Source: Halosimplex aquaticum (lineage in GTDB: Archaea > Halobacteriota > Halobacteria > Halobacteriales > Haloarculaceae). Taken from it: 64,000 nt of DNA. A program made the position numbers and the translations under genes. Below are positions 30,944 to 40,700 of the stretch, one piece after another. Where the stretch lies: contig NZ_CP118158.1 in NCBI RefSeq assembly GCF_028747785.1, positions 3,224,001 to 3,288,000 of the forward strand, in the 5' to 3' direction. The notes beneath the pieces are model-generated. The model worked only from the letters and a program-made list of their open reading frames with translations. It did no database searches and had not been told where the DNA came from. Position 1 is the stretch's first letter. Every line of letters starts with the position of its first letter.

Positions 30944-31190
30944 ACCGACGGTGGATCCCTCGCCGGCATAGCCGTTTCGCTCTCGCAACTCCGAGACCGC
31001 ACCGGTTCGTGCCTCTGCAGGCCCTCGACGCCGACCGTCGCCCCGGTTCTGTGGATCGTCGAACTGCAAGACGGCGTTCGTCGAAGCCGAACGCGATCTG
31101 CCCCTTCCAGAATTGTCTCGGATGTGTCACGAACGGAATCGCAAGACGGCGGCGGGGTGGTAACTGACAACACTCGCGGTAACTCGCGGG

Positions 31191-31198
31191 TTTTATAT
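31191..31198 (+). promoter_or_regulatory. TATA box of the aconitase gene
   Basis: TTTTATAT at 31191-31198 is the clearest TATA box of the window, about 30 bases before the ATG at 31225. It implies a leader of roughly five bases or none. The direct repeat ACTCGCGG (31171, 31183) lies immediately upstream, where a TFB-recognition or regulator site would be. Confidence 0.65.
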
Positions 31199-31224
31199 CC
31201 GCGCGTGTGCCATTGTCGGACGTT

Positions 31225-33201
31225 ATGGGACAGACACTCACGGAAAAGATTCTCGACGAGCACCTCGTCGAGGGCGAACTCGAACCCGGCGAGGAGATCG
31301 GGATCGAGATCGACCAGGTCCTCACGCAGGACACCACGGGAACGCTCGTGTGGCTGCAGTTCGACGCGCTCGATCTGGACAACGTCCAGACCGAAATCGC
31401 CGCGCAGTACTGCGACCACCAGACCTATCAGTTCGACTTCAAGAACACGGACGACCACCGCTTCCTCCGTTCGGCGGCGGGCAAGTTCGGCGCGCACTTC
31501 TCGCGCCCGGGCAACGGCATCTGCCACAACGTCCACAAGGAGAACTTCGCCGCGCCGGGCAAGACGATGCTCGGGTCGGACTCCCACACCCCGACCCCCG
31601 GCGGCATGGGCGAACTCGCCATCGGCGCCGGCGGCCTCGACGTCGCCGTCGCGATGGGCGGGGGCGCCTACTACATCGACATGCCCGAGGTCGTCAACGT
31701 CCGCCTCGAAGGTGAGCTCCCCGAGTGGGCCACCGCGAAGGACGTAATCCTCGAGCTGCTCCGTCGCCTCTCGGTGAAGGGCGGCGTCGGCAAGATCTTC
31801 GAGTACACCGGCCCCGGCGTCGAGACGCTCTCGGTGCCCGAGCGGACGACCATCACCAACATGGGGACGGAGCTCGGCGCGACCTCGTCGATCTTCCCGA
31901 CCGACGAGCGCACCGAGGACTACCTCGAAGCCGTCGGCCGGCCCGAGGACTACGAGAAGGTCGAGCCCGACGAGGACGCCGAGTACAGCGACCAGATCAC
32001 GGTCGACCTCTCGGAGCTCGAACCGCTCATCGCCGAGCCGTCGATGCCCGACAAGGTCGTGCCCGTCAGCGAGGTCGCCGGCACCGACGTCGACCAGGTC
32101 ATCATCGGCTCCTGTACGAACGGCGGCTACGAGGACATGCTCCCGGCCGCGAAGATGCTCGAAGGCCGCGAAGTCGCCAAGACGACGGACATGATCATCC
32201 AGCCCGGCTCGAAGCAGGCCAGCGAGATGCTCGCCCGCGAGGGCTGGACGGCGGAGCTGATGGCGGCCGGCGTCAACTTCTCCGAGGCCACCTGCGGCGC
32301 GTGCATCGGGAACGGCCACGTGCCCGCCTCCGATTCGGTCTCGGTGCGCACCTTCAACCGCAACTTCGAGGGCCGCTCCGGCATCGAGGACGACTCCGTC
32401 TACCTCTGCTCGCCGGAAGTCGCCACGGCGGCCGCCCTCAAGGGCGAGATCGTCGACCCGCGCGACCTGGCCGACGAGCTGGGCGACCTCGAGGACCCCG
32501 GCTTCGAACTCGCCGACAACTACGTCGGCGTCAGCGGTTCGGACCTCATCACGCCCGACGAGGCCGTCGACGACGAGCTCATCAAGGGCCCGAACATCGG
32601 CGACGTGCCGCTGAAGGACCCGCTCCCGGCCGACCTGCAGGGCGAGATCCTGCTGAAGATGCCGGACAACATCACGACCGACCACATCAGCCCGGCCAAC
32701 GCCGACGTGCTGATGTACCGGTCGAACATCCCGAAGCTCTCGGAGTTCACGCTCACCCGCGTCGACGAGACGTTCCCCGAGCGCGCGCTCGAGAACGACG
32801 GCGGCATCCTGCTCGCCGGCGAGAACTACGGCCAGGGCTCCTCCCGCGAGCACGCCGCACTCTGTCCGATGTACCTCGGCATCGACGCCGTCCTCGCACA
32901 GAGCTTCGCCCGCATCCACAAGGCGAACCTCTTCAACTTCGGCATCGTCCCGCTGACGATCGACGAGGACACCTACGAGGACATCGAGCAGGGCGACGAC
33001 GTCGAGATCGTCGACGACGTCGCCGAGGCGGTCCGCTCCGGCAAGGAAGAGTTCACCATCCGCGTCAACGACGACTGGGAGGCCTCGGCGTACCTCGACG
33101 CCTCCGAGCGCGAGCGCGAGATCCTCGCCGACGGCGGGAAGCTCACCCACGTCAAACAGCAGTACGAGTCCGAGGGCTCCGGCGCGCCCGCCGACGACTG
33201 A
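31225..33201 (+). CDS. acn: Aconitate hydratase
   Basis: The 658-residue enzyme interconverts citrate and isocitrate in the cytoplasmic citrate cycle. It shows GKTMLGSDSHTPTPGGMGELAIGAGG, the cluster cysteines IGSCTNGG (Cys297) and ATCGACIGNGH (Cys357, Cys360), and the C-terminal swivel domain with GENYGQGSSREHAALCP and SFARIHKANLFNFGIVPL. Length fits the short mitochondrial/archaeal-type aconitase rather than AcnA/AcnB. It begins with MGQTLTEKILDEH; in-frame codons before the ATG at 31225 overlap the promoter. It is monocistronic with a T-run terminator, and is probably highly expressed given its strong TATA box. Confidence 0.94.
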   Translation: MGQTLTEKILDEHLVEGELEPGEEIGIEIDQVLTQDTTGTLVWLQFDALDLDNVQTEIAAQYCDHQTYQFDFKNTDDHRFLRSAAGKFGAHFSRPGNGICHNVHKENFAAPGKTMLGSDSHTPTPGGMGELAIGAGGLDVAVAMGGGAYYIDMPEVVNVRLEGELPEWATAKDVILELLRRLSVKGGVGKIFEYTGPGVETLSVPERTTITNMGTELGATSSIFPTDERTEDYLEAVGRPEDYEKVEPDEDAEYSDQITVDLSELEPLIAEPSMPDKVVPVSEVAGTDVDQVIIGSCTNGGYEDMLPAAKMLEGREVAKTTDMIIQPGSKQASEMLAREGWTAELMAAGVNFSEATCGACIGNGHVPASDSVSVRTFNRNFEGRSGIEDDSVYLCSPEVATAAALKGEIVDPRDLADELGDLEDPGFELADNYVGVSGSDLITPDEAVDDELIKGPNIGDVPLKDPLPADLQGEILLKMPDNITTDHISPANADVLMYRSNIPKLSEFTLTRVDETFPERALENDGGILLAGENYGQGSSREHAALCPMYLGIDAVLAQSFARIHKANLFNFGIVPLTIDEDTYEDIEQGDDVEIVDDVAEAVRSGKEEFTIRVNDDWEASAYLDASEREREILADGGKLTHVKQQYESEGSGAPADD

Positions 33202-33516
33202 TCGGTCCGCTACCTTCCCGTTTTTTCGACGTGCCGTCGCTCCGGGAGCCGCGGCGCTCGTCGGTCGGACGGCGACGCCGCCGGCTACCGAACGAGTCGA
33301 GGACTGTCCGATTCCGCTCGGAAAGAGAGTGGGGTGGGGAGGGTGGAGTGGCACCCATCTGGGGTGCGTCCGGAGGTGTGACCGTCGCCGTTAAGAATTT
33401 TGTGGAGCGCGCCAGCGTCTCCCGGTCGCGCCGGCCGCGGCCGCCGATTGGCCGCCGTAGCGGGCGATCCGGCCGCGGCAGTAGACATTTGTACGCCGGT
33501 CACCTACGCGGCGACA
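33202..33516. other. 315-bp gap with aconitase terminator and G-rich patch
   Basis: There is no gene here. T6 at 33221-33226 is a likely archaeal terminator for acn. At 33331-33346 the plus strand has GGGGTGGGGAGGGTGG, a compact quadruplex-type run. It is followed by a small hairpin whose arms are GCACCC (33351-33356) and GGGGTGC (33361-33367). The rimI promoter is at the right edge. Confidence 0.5.
33221..33226 (+). terminator. T-run terminator after aconitase
   Basis: Six thymines lie 20 bases after the aconitase stop codon, preceded by CCC and without an obvious hairpin, as usual for archaeal oligo-T termination. Confidence 0.5.
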
Positions 33517-34035
33517 GTGACGACGGTCGCACCAGACGAGGCGTCGGGACCGGACGTACGGATCCGCGAGGCCGAGCGCGCCGACCTGCTCGCCGTCTTC
33601 CACATCGAACAGGAAGCGTTCCCCCAGCCGTGGCCGTTCTCGGCGTTCGAGCGGTTCCTCGACGAACCGGGTTTTCTGGTCGCGCAGGTCCGCGACGCCG
33701 AGGACTCCAGAGAGACCGCGACGGTCGGCGACGACGGCCGCGTCGTCGGCTACGTCGTCGCGGACGTGGTGCCGAACCACGGCGAGGACCTCGGCCACGT
33801 CAAGGACATCGCGGTCGCCGAGGAGCGCCGCAGCGAGGGGATCGGCCGACGCCTCCTCCAGCGCGCGCTGACCGCGCTCGCCGCCCAGAACGCCGCCTCG
33901 GTGAAACTCGAAGTCAGGGAGTCCAACGACGGGGCGATGGACCTGTACCGTCGGTTCGGCTTCGAGCACCACGGCACCCTCCCGGGCTACTACGCCAACG
34001 GCGAGGACGCCCTCGTGATGGTCCGCGAGTTCTGA
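33517..34035 (+). CDS. rimI: Ribosomal-protein-S18-alanine N-acetyltransferase family (RimI/Ard1)
   Basis: The 172-residue GNAT enzyme shows IREAERADLLAVFHIEQEAFPQPWPFSAFERFL (substrate side), then VKDIAVAEERRSEGIGRRLLQRAL with the acetyl-CoA loop R-x-x-G-I-G, and VKLEVRESNDGAMDLYRRFGFEHHGTLPGYYANGEDALVMV, the RimI-specific C-terminus. In archaea the enzyme acetylates N-termini of many proteins co-translationally. I choose the GTG at 33517 (TTVAPDEASG follows). The alternative upstream frame crosses unrelated GC-rich sequence. Confidence 0.88.
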   Translation: MTTVAPDEASGPDVRIREAERADLLAVFHIEQEAFPQPWPFSAFERFLDEPGFLVAQVRDAEDSRETATVGDDGRVVGYVVADVVPNHGEDLGHVKDIAVAEERRSEGIGRRLLQRALTALAAQNAASVKLEVRESNDGAMDLYRRFGFEHHGTLPGYYANGEDALVMVREF

Positions 34036-34054
34036 GCGGCGACGGCTCGATCGC

Positions 34055-35545
34055 TCAGCGTCGGCGGCCGTCGCGGACGTGTCCCGCTGCGATCCGGCTC
34101 CCCTCGAGACAGGCGACGGTCCCGAGCCCCGGCCAGGTGGTGTCGCCCGCGAGATAGAACCCGTCGACGCCGACGTCCTGCGGGACGGCGTTCTGGTTCG
34201 TGTTGCCCAGTGTCTGCCGGTAGCCACCGATCGCGCCTCGCGGCCGGTCCGTGAACGCCTGGTAGGTGACCGGCGTCCCGACCTCGTAGACGACCGGGTC
34301 GGTCCCGAGGTCCGGATACACCGTTCGAGCACCGGTGAGCAGGCGCTCACCGATCGCCCGCTTCTTCCGTTCGTACTCCTCGGGACCGAGCCCTTGCCAC
34401 TCTGCCACGTCGCAGTGCGTCGAGAGCATGACTGCCCGGTGGCCCGCCGGTGCGCACACCGTGTCCCCCGGCGCCGAGACGGAGACGAACATGTTGGTTC
34501 CGTCGCCGAGCGGTTCGTCGTACGACCGGAGGACCTGGTGGTGGGTCAACTCGCGGTCGGCGACTTCCTCCTCGGGGACCCCGAGGAACACGACGACCGC
34601 GCCGCCCTCGTGCTCGCGTACCATCGCCGTCCAGTCGACGAGTCTGTCGCCGACGACGTCGGGCGCGAGTCGCTCCGTGAGCGTGACCGGGACCGCGCTG
34701 ACGACCTGGTCGGTCCGGTAGTCGCCGCGGTCGGTCTCGATTTGGAACCCCCCGTTCCGCCGCCGGATCTCGGTGACCGCGTGCTCCGTCTTCACCGTCC
34801 CGCCCATCTCGTCGTAGTGATCCGCGAACGCCGTCCAGAACCCGTACATCCCGCCCCGCGGGCGTCCGAGCCCGGCCCGATGGATCGTCATCCCGAGGAC
34901 GCCGTTGAGCAGCGGCGCGGACTCGACGCTCGCGTGGACGGTGTCTTCGAGGAGGATGCCGATGGCCGACCGCAACGGCCCGTCGTCGGCGAGTCCGTAG
35001 TGAGCGAGCGCATCGCCCATCGTCCAGTTGCGATAGCGCAGGAGCCCGAGGTCGGCCAGCCCGACCGCCCGGAGGTTTCGCAGGAGGTCGCCGACGTTCT
35101 GGACCGGGAGTTTCACGTCGGCCCTGGTGAGCGCCCAGAGCCGTTCGGAGAGGTCGTCGAGGAACTGGTAGAACCGACGATGGGCCTCGTCGTCACCGAA
35201 CGTCGCACGCCGCTCGCGACGCCACCGTTCCTGGTCGCGATAGAGCGTGACGGTCCGGTCGGGCAAGTGGAGCGCGTAGGCGTCCTGCACGTCGATCGGC
35301 GGCGGGTCGAATCCAATCTGGTCGAGGAACTGCCCGCCGACGCCGCCCGGGCCGAAGTCGACGAGCGTCGTCGCGCCGACGTCGAACGCGAACCCGTCCT
35401 GCCGGTAATACCCGGCACAGCCGCCGATCTGGTCGTGTTGTTCGAAGATCACCGTCGAGAATCCGTCGGCCTGCAGCCGCGCGGCGGCACTCGCGCCGGC
35501 CACGCCACCGCCCACGACCCCGACGTCGTACCGTTCGACACCCAT
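34055..35545 (-). CDS. FAD-dependent phytoene-desaturase-like oxidoreductase
   Basis: The 496-residue flavoprotein has the dinucleotide-binding GGGVAGASAAARL (12-24) after a VGVV strand. FEQHDQIGGCAGYY follows (adenine ribose Glu), then the GATTLVDFGPGG motif of CrtI/CrtISO-type enzymes, and the C-terminal FAD motif VDGFYLAGDTTWPGLGTVACLEGSRIAAGHV. It belongs to the carotenoid desaturase/isomerase group and may act on a carotenoid or prenyl lipid in haloarchaeal pigment or lipid metabolism. No crt genes are nearby, so the substrate is open. A TATA-like ATTTAAG (35575-35569) gives a leaderless ATG at 35545. Confidence 0.85.
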   Translation of the reverse strand: MGVERYDVGVVGGGVAGASAAARLQADGFSTVIFEQHDQIGGCAGYYRQDGFAFDVGATTLVDFGPGGVGGQFLDQIGFDPPPIDVQDAYALHLPDRTVTLYRDQERWRRERRATFGDDEAHRRFYQFLDDLSERLWALTRADVKLPVQNVGDLLRNLRAVGLADLGLLRYRNWTMGDALAHYGLADDGPLRSAIGILLEDTVHASVESAPLLNGVLGMTIHRAGLGRPRGGMYGFWTAFADHYDEMGGTVKTEHAVTEIRRRNGGFQIETDRGDYRTDQVVSAVPVTLTERLAPDVVGDRLVDWTAMVREHEGGAVVVFLGVPEEEVADRELTHHQVLRSYDEPLGDGTNMFVSVSAPGDTVCAPAGHRAVMLSTHCDVAEWQGLGPEEYERKKRAIGERLLTGARTVYPDLGTDPVVYEVGTPVTYQAFTDRPRGAIGGYRQTLGNTNQNAVPQDVGVDGFYLAGDTTWPGLGTVACLEGSRIAAGHVRDGRRR

Positions 35546-35594
35546 CTGTCATATCACTGCACCCATACGACTTAAATCGTCGTGTCGGGGGCCC

Positions 35595-35870
35595 CTATTC
35601 GTCCCTGAGCGCCTCGGCGATCGCCTGCAGGTCCGCCTTTCTGAAGCTATCGCCGCTGTCCTCGCCCTCACCGTCGAGGCCGTCGACGGCCGCGCGGATC
35701 GCCGTCCGCATCGCTGGTTTTGACGGCTGGGCGTCCGTGTCGATATCGGCGTCGACGGCGTCGCAGATCGCCGCGAGCGCCTCCTTGGTGAACGAACTCG
35801 ACACCTCGCGCTCGAAGCGGCCGACCGAGACGCGGATCTCGTTGCGCAGCGCGTGGACTGTCGGTGACAT
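35595..35870 (-). CDS. Small acidic helical protein with two similar segments
   Basis: The 91-residue protein appears fully helical and acidic. Two segments resemble each other: FTKEALAAICDAVDADID (27-44) and FRKADLQAIAEALRDE (76-91). Both have aromatic-x-K-x-x-L-x-A-I-x-x-A spacing like small helix-extension-helix (HeH/SAP-like) units; between them lies SKPAMRTAIRAAVDGLDG. I cannot name the family. DNA or protein binding is conceivable from the helical repeats. It lies 49 bp upstream of the desaturase-like gene on the same strand but probably has its own promoter. Confidence 0.6.
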   Translation of the reverse strand: MSPTVHALRNEIRVSVGRFEREVSSSFTKEALAAICDAVDADIDTDAQPSKPAMRTAIRAAVDGLDGEGEDSGDSFRKADLQAIAEALRDE

Positions 35871-36349
35871 GGTGTGGTCGTCGTCGGGGTTCGTGGTGTA
35901 CGTTGTGGTCGGCGAGTGAGAGGCGGCGAATCCGAATGTATCCGTCCCGGTAGAGAGCGAACAGCGAGCGACCTGATCGTAGCGGAACTCGTGACCGCAA
36001 ACAGGGTGAAAGCCCCCGCTCGCTCCGGTCTCGCGACTCGCTGCGCGCTTCGGTCGCTCCGCTCCCGACAGTGCTTACTTCGTCGTGCTTCCCGGAGCGA
36101 GCGGCCCCCTTTCATTCCCACCCGCATAGACTGTTGGGAAGCCGATACGGGTGGGAATGAAAGGGGCGACCTGTTCGACGAAGCCCGGCGACGTAAGCAC
36201 GCAAACGAAGTGAGCGCGCGCAGCGAGCCGCGCGAGTCGAACAGGTCGGGGCTTTCACGCTGTTCTCGGCACCAGTCGAGTCCGCGGTCGCGGTCCAGTC
36301 GGCGGTCGTGGTAGCGGTGTCGCCACCGGCACAACCACCGGAACTCACG
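35871..36349. other. 479-bp gap containing a multi-stem inverted-repeat element
   Basis: There is no gene here. The first 130 bases include the upstream region of the small helical-protein gene. From 36000 to 36264 the DNA forms a nested set of long stems, described separately. From 36265 to 36349 nothing notable is seen beyond the 3' side of the MFS gene. Confidence 0.7.
36000..36264. repeat. 265-bp four-stem structured element with inverted arms
   Basis: Closing stem P1: 36000-36016 with 36248-36264 (17 bp, one mismatch; edges AACAGGGTGAAAGCCCC). P2: 36016-36028 with 36092-36104 (13 bp). P3: 36106-36124 with 36148-36166 (19 bp, perfect). P4: 36167-36179 with 36236-36248 (13 bp). P2, P3 and P4 abut with at most one or two unpaired bases, giving a four-way junction. 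The P2 and P4 arms contain inverted related loop sequences: CTCGCTGCGCGC (36038-36049) versus 36216-36227, and GTGCTTAC (36071-36078) versus 36193-36200. Confidence 0.75.
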
Positions 36350-37594
36350 TCACCACGCGGCGAGCGCGTCGCGGCCGTGGTTGTACGAGAGGATGCCGAG
36401 GAAGGCGAAGACGCCGGTGAAGGCGAAGGCGCCCCCGAGGAAGAACACCCAGTCGATGCCGACGTTGCTGGTGAGCCACCCGCCGGCCAGCGGCGCGAGG
36501 ACCGACCCGGGCCGCCAGACGAGGTCGCGCACGCCGAAACTGGAGGCGACGCCCTTGCCCTTCCCCTCGTCGGCGAACAGCGCCATGCTCGCGGGCTCGC
36601 GGATCGAGTCGGCGACGCCGAGCAGGCCGTTGAGCACCACGAGCGGCAGGAACGCCGCGGAGAGCGTCCCGAGGAACGGGAAGGTGGTCGGGAGCGCGAG
36701 CGCCCCGCCGATGGCCGGGGTGAACGGGACGACCACGGCGACGGTGCCGTAGAACAGGCCGCCGATGAAGACGAACCGGGCGCGGCCGAACTTGTCCGAG
36801 AGTCCGCCCGTGTAGGGCTGGCAGAGCATGTTCGTGAACTTCTCGGCGGCGATGACGACCGAGATGGCGGTCGCTGCCTCGAAGCCGAGACCGCCGTCGG
36901 CGGCGGAGAGACCGGCGTAGATGGGCACCCACGTCCGGACGAGCGTCACCGCGACGGCGTACTGCGCGCGGAAACTCGTCATCGTGAGGATCCGCTTGTT
37001 GAACGCGAGATCGGTGAAGGGGAAGCCGTGGATCCGGGTGTCGTCGGGCTCGACCCAGATCCAGACGACGACGAACGCCGAGGCGGCCATGACCATCAGC
37101 AGCGCGAAGACCGCATCGAACCCGAACAGGTCGTAAAGGATCCCGGCGGAGAAGGTCCCGCCGATGGCCGCCGCGAACCGCCAGGCGTTCGAGGTGCCGA
37201 TGGTGTTCGCCCGCTCGGACTCGCGGGCGAGGTCGCCGACGAGCGCCAGTCCGATGAGCCCGGCCGCTGTGGCGGCGATGCCCTGGACCGCCCGGACAGC
37301 GATGAACTGCCAGCTCGTCTCGACGAAGGCGAAGCCCAGATAGACGAACACGGACATCCCGAGACCGCCGAGCAGGATCGTCCGCTTGTCGTAGCGGTCT
37401 GCCGCCCACGAAATCGGGATGATTCCGACCGCCTGGGCGAAGGTGAGCCCGGTCGCGAACAGCCCGAGGATAAAGCCCTCCGCACCGAGCACTTTGATGA
37501 ACTCCGAGAGCAGCGTCAGCAGCGTGATGAGTCCGAACGAACTCGCGAATCGGGTGAAGTAGAGCGCCCGTAGTTGCTTTCCCGTATCAGTCAC
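36350..37594 (-). CDS. MFS transporter, substrate unknown
   Basis: The 414-residue carrier has twelve predicted helices and the major facilitator landmarks: the loop 2-3 motif SWAADRYDKRTILLGGLG (near 60) and its echo GGLSDKFGRARFVFIGG between helices 8 and 9 (near 275). GIAATAAGLIGLALVGDLARESERANTIG lies at the domain middle. The N-terminal TGKQLRALYFTRFASSFG is typical of multidrug or sugar-phosphate type MFS members of archaea. No binding-site residues identify the substrate. The gene stands alone between the structured element and ileS. Confidence 0.88.
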   Translation of the reverse strand: MTDTGKQLRALYFTRFASSFGLITLLTLLSEFIKVLGAEGFILGLFATGLTFAQAVGIIPISWAADRYDKRTILLGGLGMSVFVYLGFAFVETSWQFIAVRAVQGIAATAAGLIGLALVGDLARESERANTIGTSNAWRFAAAIGGTFSAGILYDLFGFDAVFALLMVMAASAFVVVWIWVEPDDTRIHGFPFTDLAFNKRILTMTSFRAQYAVAVTLVRTWVPIYAGLSAADGGLGFEAATAISVVIAAEKFTNMLCQPYTGGLSDKFGRARFVFIGGLFYGTVAVVVPFTPAIGGALALPTTFPFLGTLSAAFLPLVVLNGLLGVADSIREPASMALFADEGKGKGVASSFGVRDLVWRPGSVLAPLAGGWLTSNVGIDWVFFLGGAFAFTGVFAFLGILSYNHGRDALAAW

Positions 37595-37772
37595 TGATCG
37601 GGCGGTTGCGATACGCGTAAAAATGGATTTCGATAGTCGAAGAATCCCCTTCCGCGAGCGACAGGTCTCGCCGCGGTCGGCGTCACTCAGCCAGACGCCT
37701 CTGTGTCGAGGCCGAGTTGAGCGCGCACGGCGCGAGGCCCGACCGCGAGGTGACCCCGCGACTGCGCTGCGG

Positions 37773-40700
37773 TCAGTCCGACGCTTCGGCGGTCGCGAGC
37801 GGTTCTATCGCGATCTCGACTTCGATGTCCTCGACGTCCCAGGTCTTGCGGTGGCCGTCCGACACCGCGCCGACCTCGGTCGCGCGCACCTCGTCGGCGA
37901 TGAGGTCCTCGTGTTCCGAAACGAGGTCGGCCACGCGGTCGTCGCGCACCTCGTACTCCAGGCGGATCGACTCTTCCATGTCGAGTTCGAGTTCCTTGCG
38001 CATCTCCTGGACGCGGCGGACGACCTCGCGGGCGTAGCCCTCGCTCTCGATGTCCTCGGTCAGGGTGGTGTCGACGTAGACGACGCCCTCGCTGTCGAGC
38101 GCCCGGAACTCGGCGCCGGCGACGCCGTCGGGCGTGTGGCGGACGAACTCGACCATCTCTTCGTCGAGGTCGACCGACTCGCCGAGCGCGTCGGCGACCG
38201 CCGATTCGAGCGCCTCGACGGTCGGCTCGCTGACCCGGGCGTCGTTGAGTGCGCCCATGACGCGGCCGGCGTCGTCGCCGAACTCCGGACCGAGGAGGCT
38301 CATGTCGGCCTCGGCGGAGTAGGCGAGTTCGCCCCACTCGCCGTCGGGACCGACGACCTCGACTGCGCGGGCATTGAGCCGGTCGGCGAGGATGTCCGCG
38401 CGGCGTTCGACCGTGTCGGCGACTGCGGCGGCGTCGGCTTCCCCCGCGTCGTCCACGTCGACGACGACGCGCTGGACCGGCCAGCGGAGCTTGCGCTCGG
38501 CCTGCTGGCGGGCGTTCGATCCCGCCTCCTCGACGGCGCGGACGACCTCGATGTCCTGTTCGAGGTCCGTATCGAGCCACTGTTCGTCGGGCTCGGGCCA
38601 GTCGGCCATGTGGACCGTCGGGTGGCCGGCGTCGCCGGTCAGGGAGCCGTAGACCTCCTCGGCGACGAACGGGGTGAACGGCGCGAACAGCGTCGCGACC
38701 GCTTCGAGGACGGTGTAGAGCGTCGCGTAGGCCGCGCGCTTGCTCGGGGAGTCCGATTCGTCCCACATGCGCTCGCGGACGACCTGCACGTAGAAGCGGG
38801 AGACGTCCTCGACGACGAAGTCGATGAGCGCGTTCACCGCGCGGTCGTTCTCGAAGTCCTCCATCGCGTCGGTCATCTCCGCCTCGACGCTCTGGAGCCG
38901 GGAGAGCACCCACTCGTCGACGAGTTCGAGGTCGTCCTCGACGTCGGCCAGCGAGACCGCGTCGGGGTCGAAGTCGTCGGCTCGCATGTACGGCAGCGGG
39001 AAGCGCGCGACGTTCCAGAGGATGTTGAGCCGACGCTGCATCTCCTGGGTCTCGTCCCACGAGAAGTTCATGTCCTCGCCCTGGGCGGTCACCGACAGCA
39101 GGAACAGGCGCATCGGGTCGACGCCGTACTCGTCGATGACCTCGTGGGGGTCCACGAAGATGCCCTTGGACTTGGACATGCCGCGGCCGTCGGGCATGTT
39201 GGCGTAGCCGTGCATCAGGACCTGCTTGTAGGGGATCTCGCCGGTCGCGGCGGTGGACATGCCGAGCTGGGACCAGAACCACCCGCGGGTCTGGTCGTGG
39301 GCCTCCATGATGAGGTCGGCGGGCCACAGGTTGTCGAAGCGGCTCTGGTCTTCGGGGTAGTTCAGCGTGCCCCACGTCGCGACCGAGGAGTCCAGCCACA
39401 CGTCGAAGACGTCCGGGACGCGCTCGTAGGTCGTCCCGTCCTCGGTGATGGTCAGGTCGTCGACGGTGTCCTTGTGCAGGTCGACGCTGTCGGGGTCGAC
39501 GTCCTGGTCGACGCGCTCGGCGAGTTCCTCGCGGTCGCCGATCACGATGGCGTCGGCCATCTCGCCCGACCAGTCGTCGGGGATCCAGATCGGGATCGGG
39601 ATGCCCCAGTAGCGCTGGCGGGAGACGTTCCAGTCGGGCGCGTCCTCGACGAAGTCGCGGAAGCGGTTGTCGCGCGCCCACTGCGGGTACCACTCCGAGT
39701 CCTCGATGTTGTCGAGGAGCTCGTCTTTGATGTCGGTGACCGTGATGAACCACTGGTCGGTGACGATCTGGATGATGCCCGTGTCGCAGCGCCAGCAGTG
39801 GCCGTAGCTGTGGGTGGTCGTCTCCTCCGCGAGGAGCGCGCCGTTGGCGTCGAGATCGTCCATGATCTCGCGGTCGGCGTCCTTGACGTACTCGCCGGCG
39901 TACTCGCCCGCGCTCTCGTCGTAGACGCCGTCGGCGCCGACCGGACAGAAGATGTCCAGTCCGAGTTCGGTGCCGCGCTCGAAGTCCTCCTCACCGTGGC
40001 CCGGCGCGGAGTGGACCAATCCTGTGCCGTCGCCCTCGGTGTCGACGTACTCGCCGGTGTAGACCTGGAGCGCGCCCTCGCCGCTGGGCGCGTCGGGGAC
40101 TTCCTCGCGCAGCGGGTGCTCGTAGGTCCACCCCACGAGGTCCTCGCCGGTCAGTTCCTCGACGACCTCGTAGTCGTCGTAGCGGCCGGCCGAGAGGACG
40201 CTGTCGACCTTCGCCGCGGCGACGTACAGGCGCTCGGTCTCGCCGTCCCTCTCGGCGTCGACGCCGACGTACTCGCCCTCGCCGTCGACGGCGACGAAGG
40301 TGTTGGCGGGGATGGTCCACGGCGTCGTCGTCCAGATGACGAGGCTCCCCTCGCGGTCGCCGCTCGCGGGTCCGTCGTCCCCGCTCGCGCTGTCCGAGGC
40401 CTCTCCGTGGTCGGCCTCGCGCAGGTCGAACTTGACGTAGATCGAGGGGTCCTCGACGTCCTCGTACTCGACCTCGTTGTTGGCGATGGCCGTCTCGCAG
40501 CGCGGACACTGGGAGATAGAGCGCTGGCCCTGCTCGACGAGGCCGCGCTGGTGGGCCTTCTCGAAGCCCCACCACGCCGCTTCCATGTACTCGGGCGTGA
40601 CGGTCTTGTACGGGTCGTCCCAGTCCATCCAGACGCCGAAGGACTTGAAGTCCTCCTGCAGGCCCTCCAGCTGCTCGTTCGCGTAGGCCTTGCACTCGTC

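Noticed and set aside
30898-33354. 818-codon minus-strand frame opposite aconitase
   Set aside because: The plus strand holds an unmistakable aconitase with cluster cysteines and a strong promoter; the opposite frame has no motif.
36107-36166. Possible CRISPR repeat, because GGGAATGAAAGG-like sequence is seen
   Set aside because: The motif occurs once on each strand as the arms of a single stem; there are no regularly spaced repeats, no spacers and no cas genes.
36112-36348. Short open frames across the 36.0-36.3 kb element
   Set aside because: They translate stems of the inverted repeats and differ on each strand with no protein-like features.
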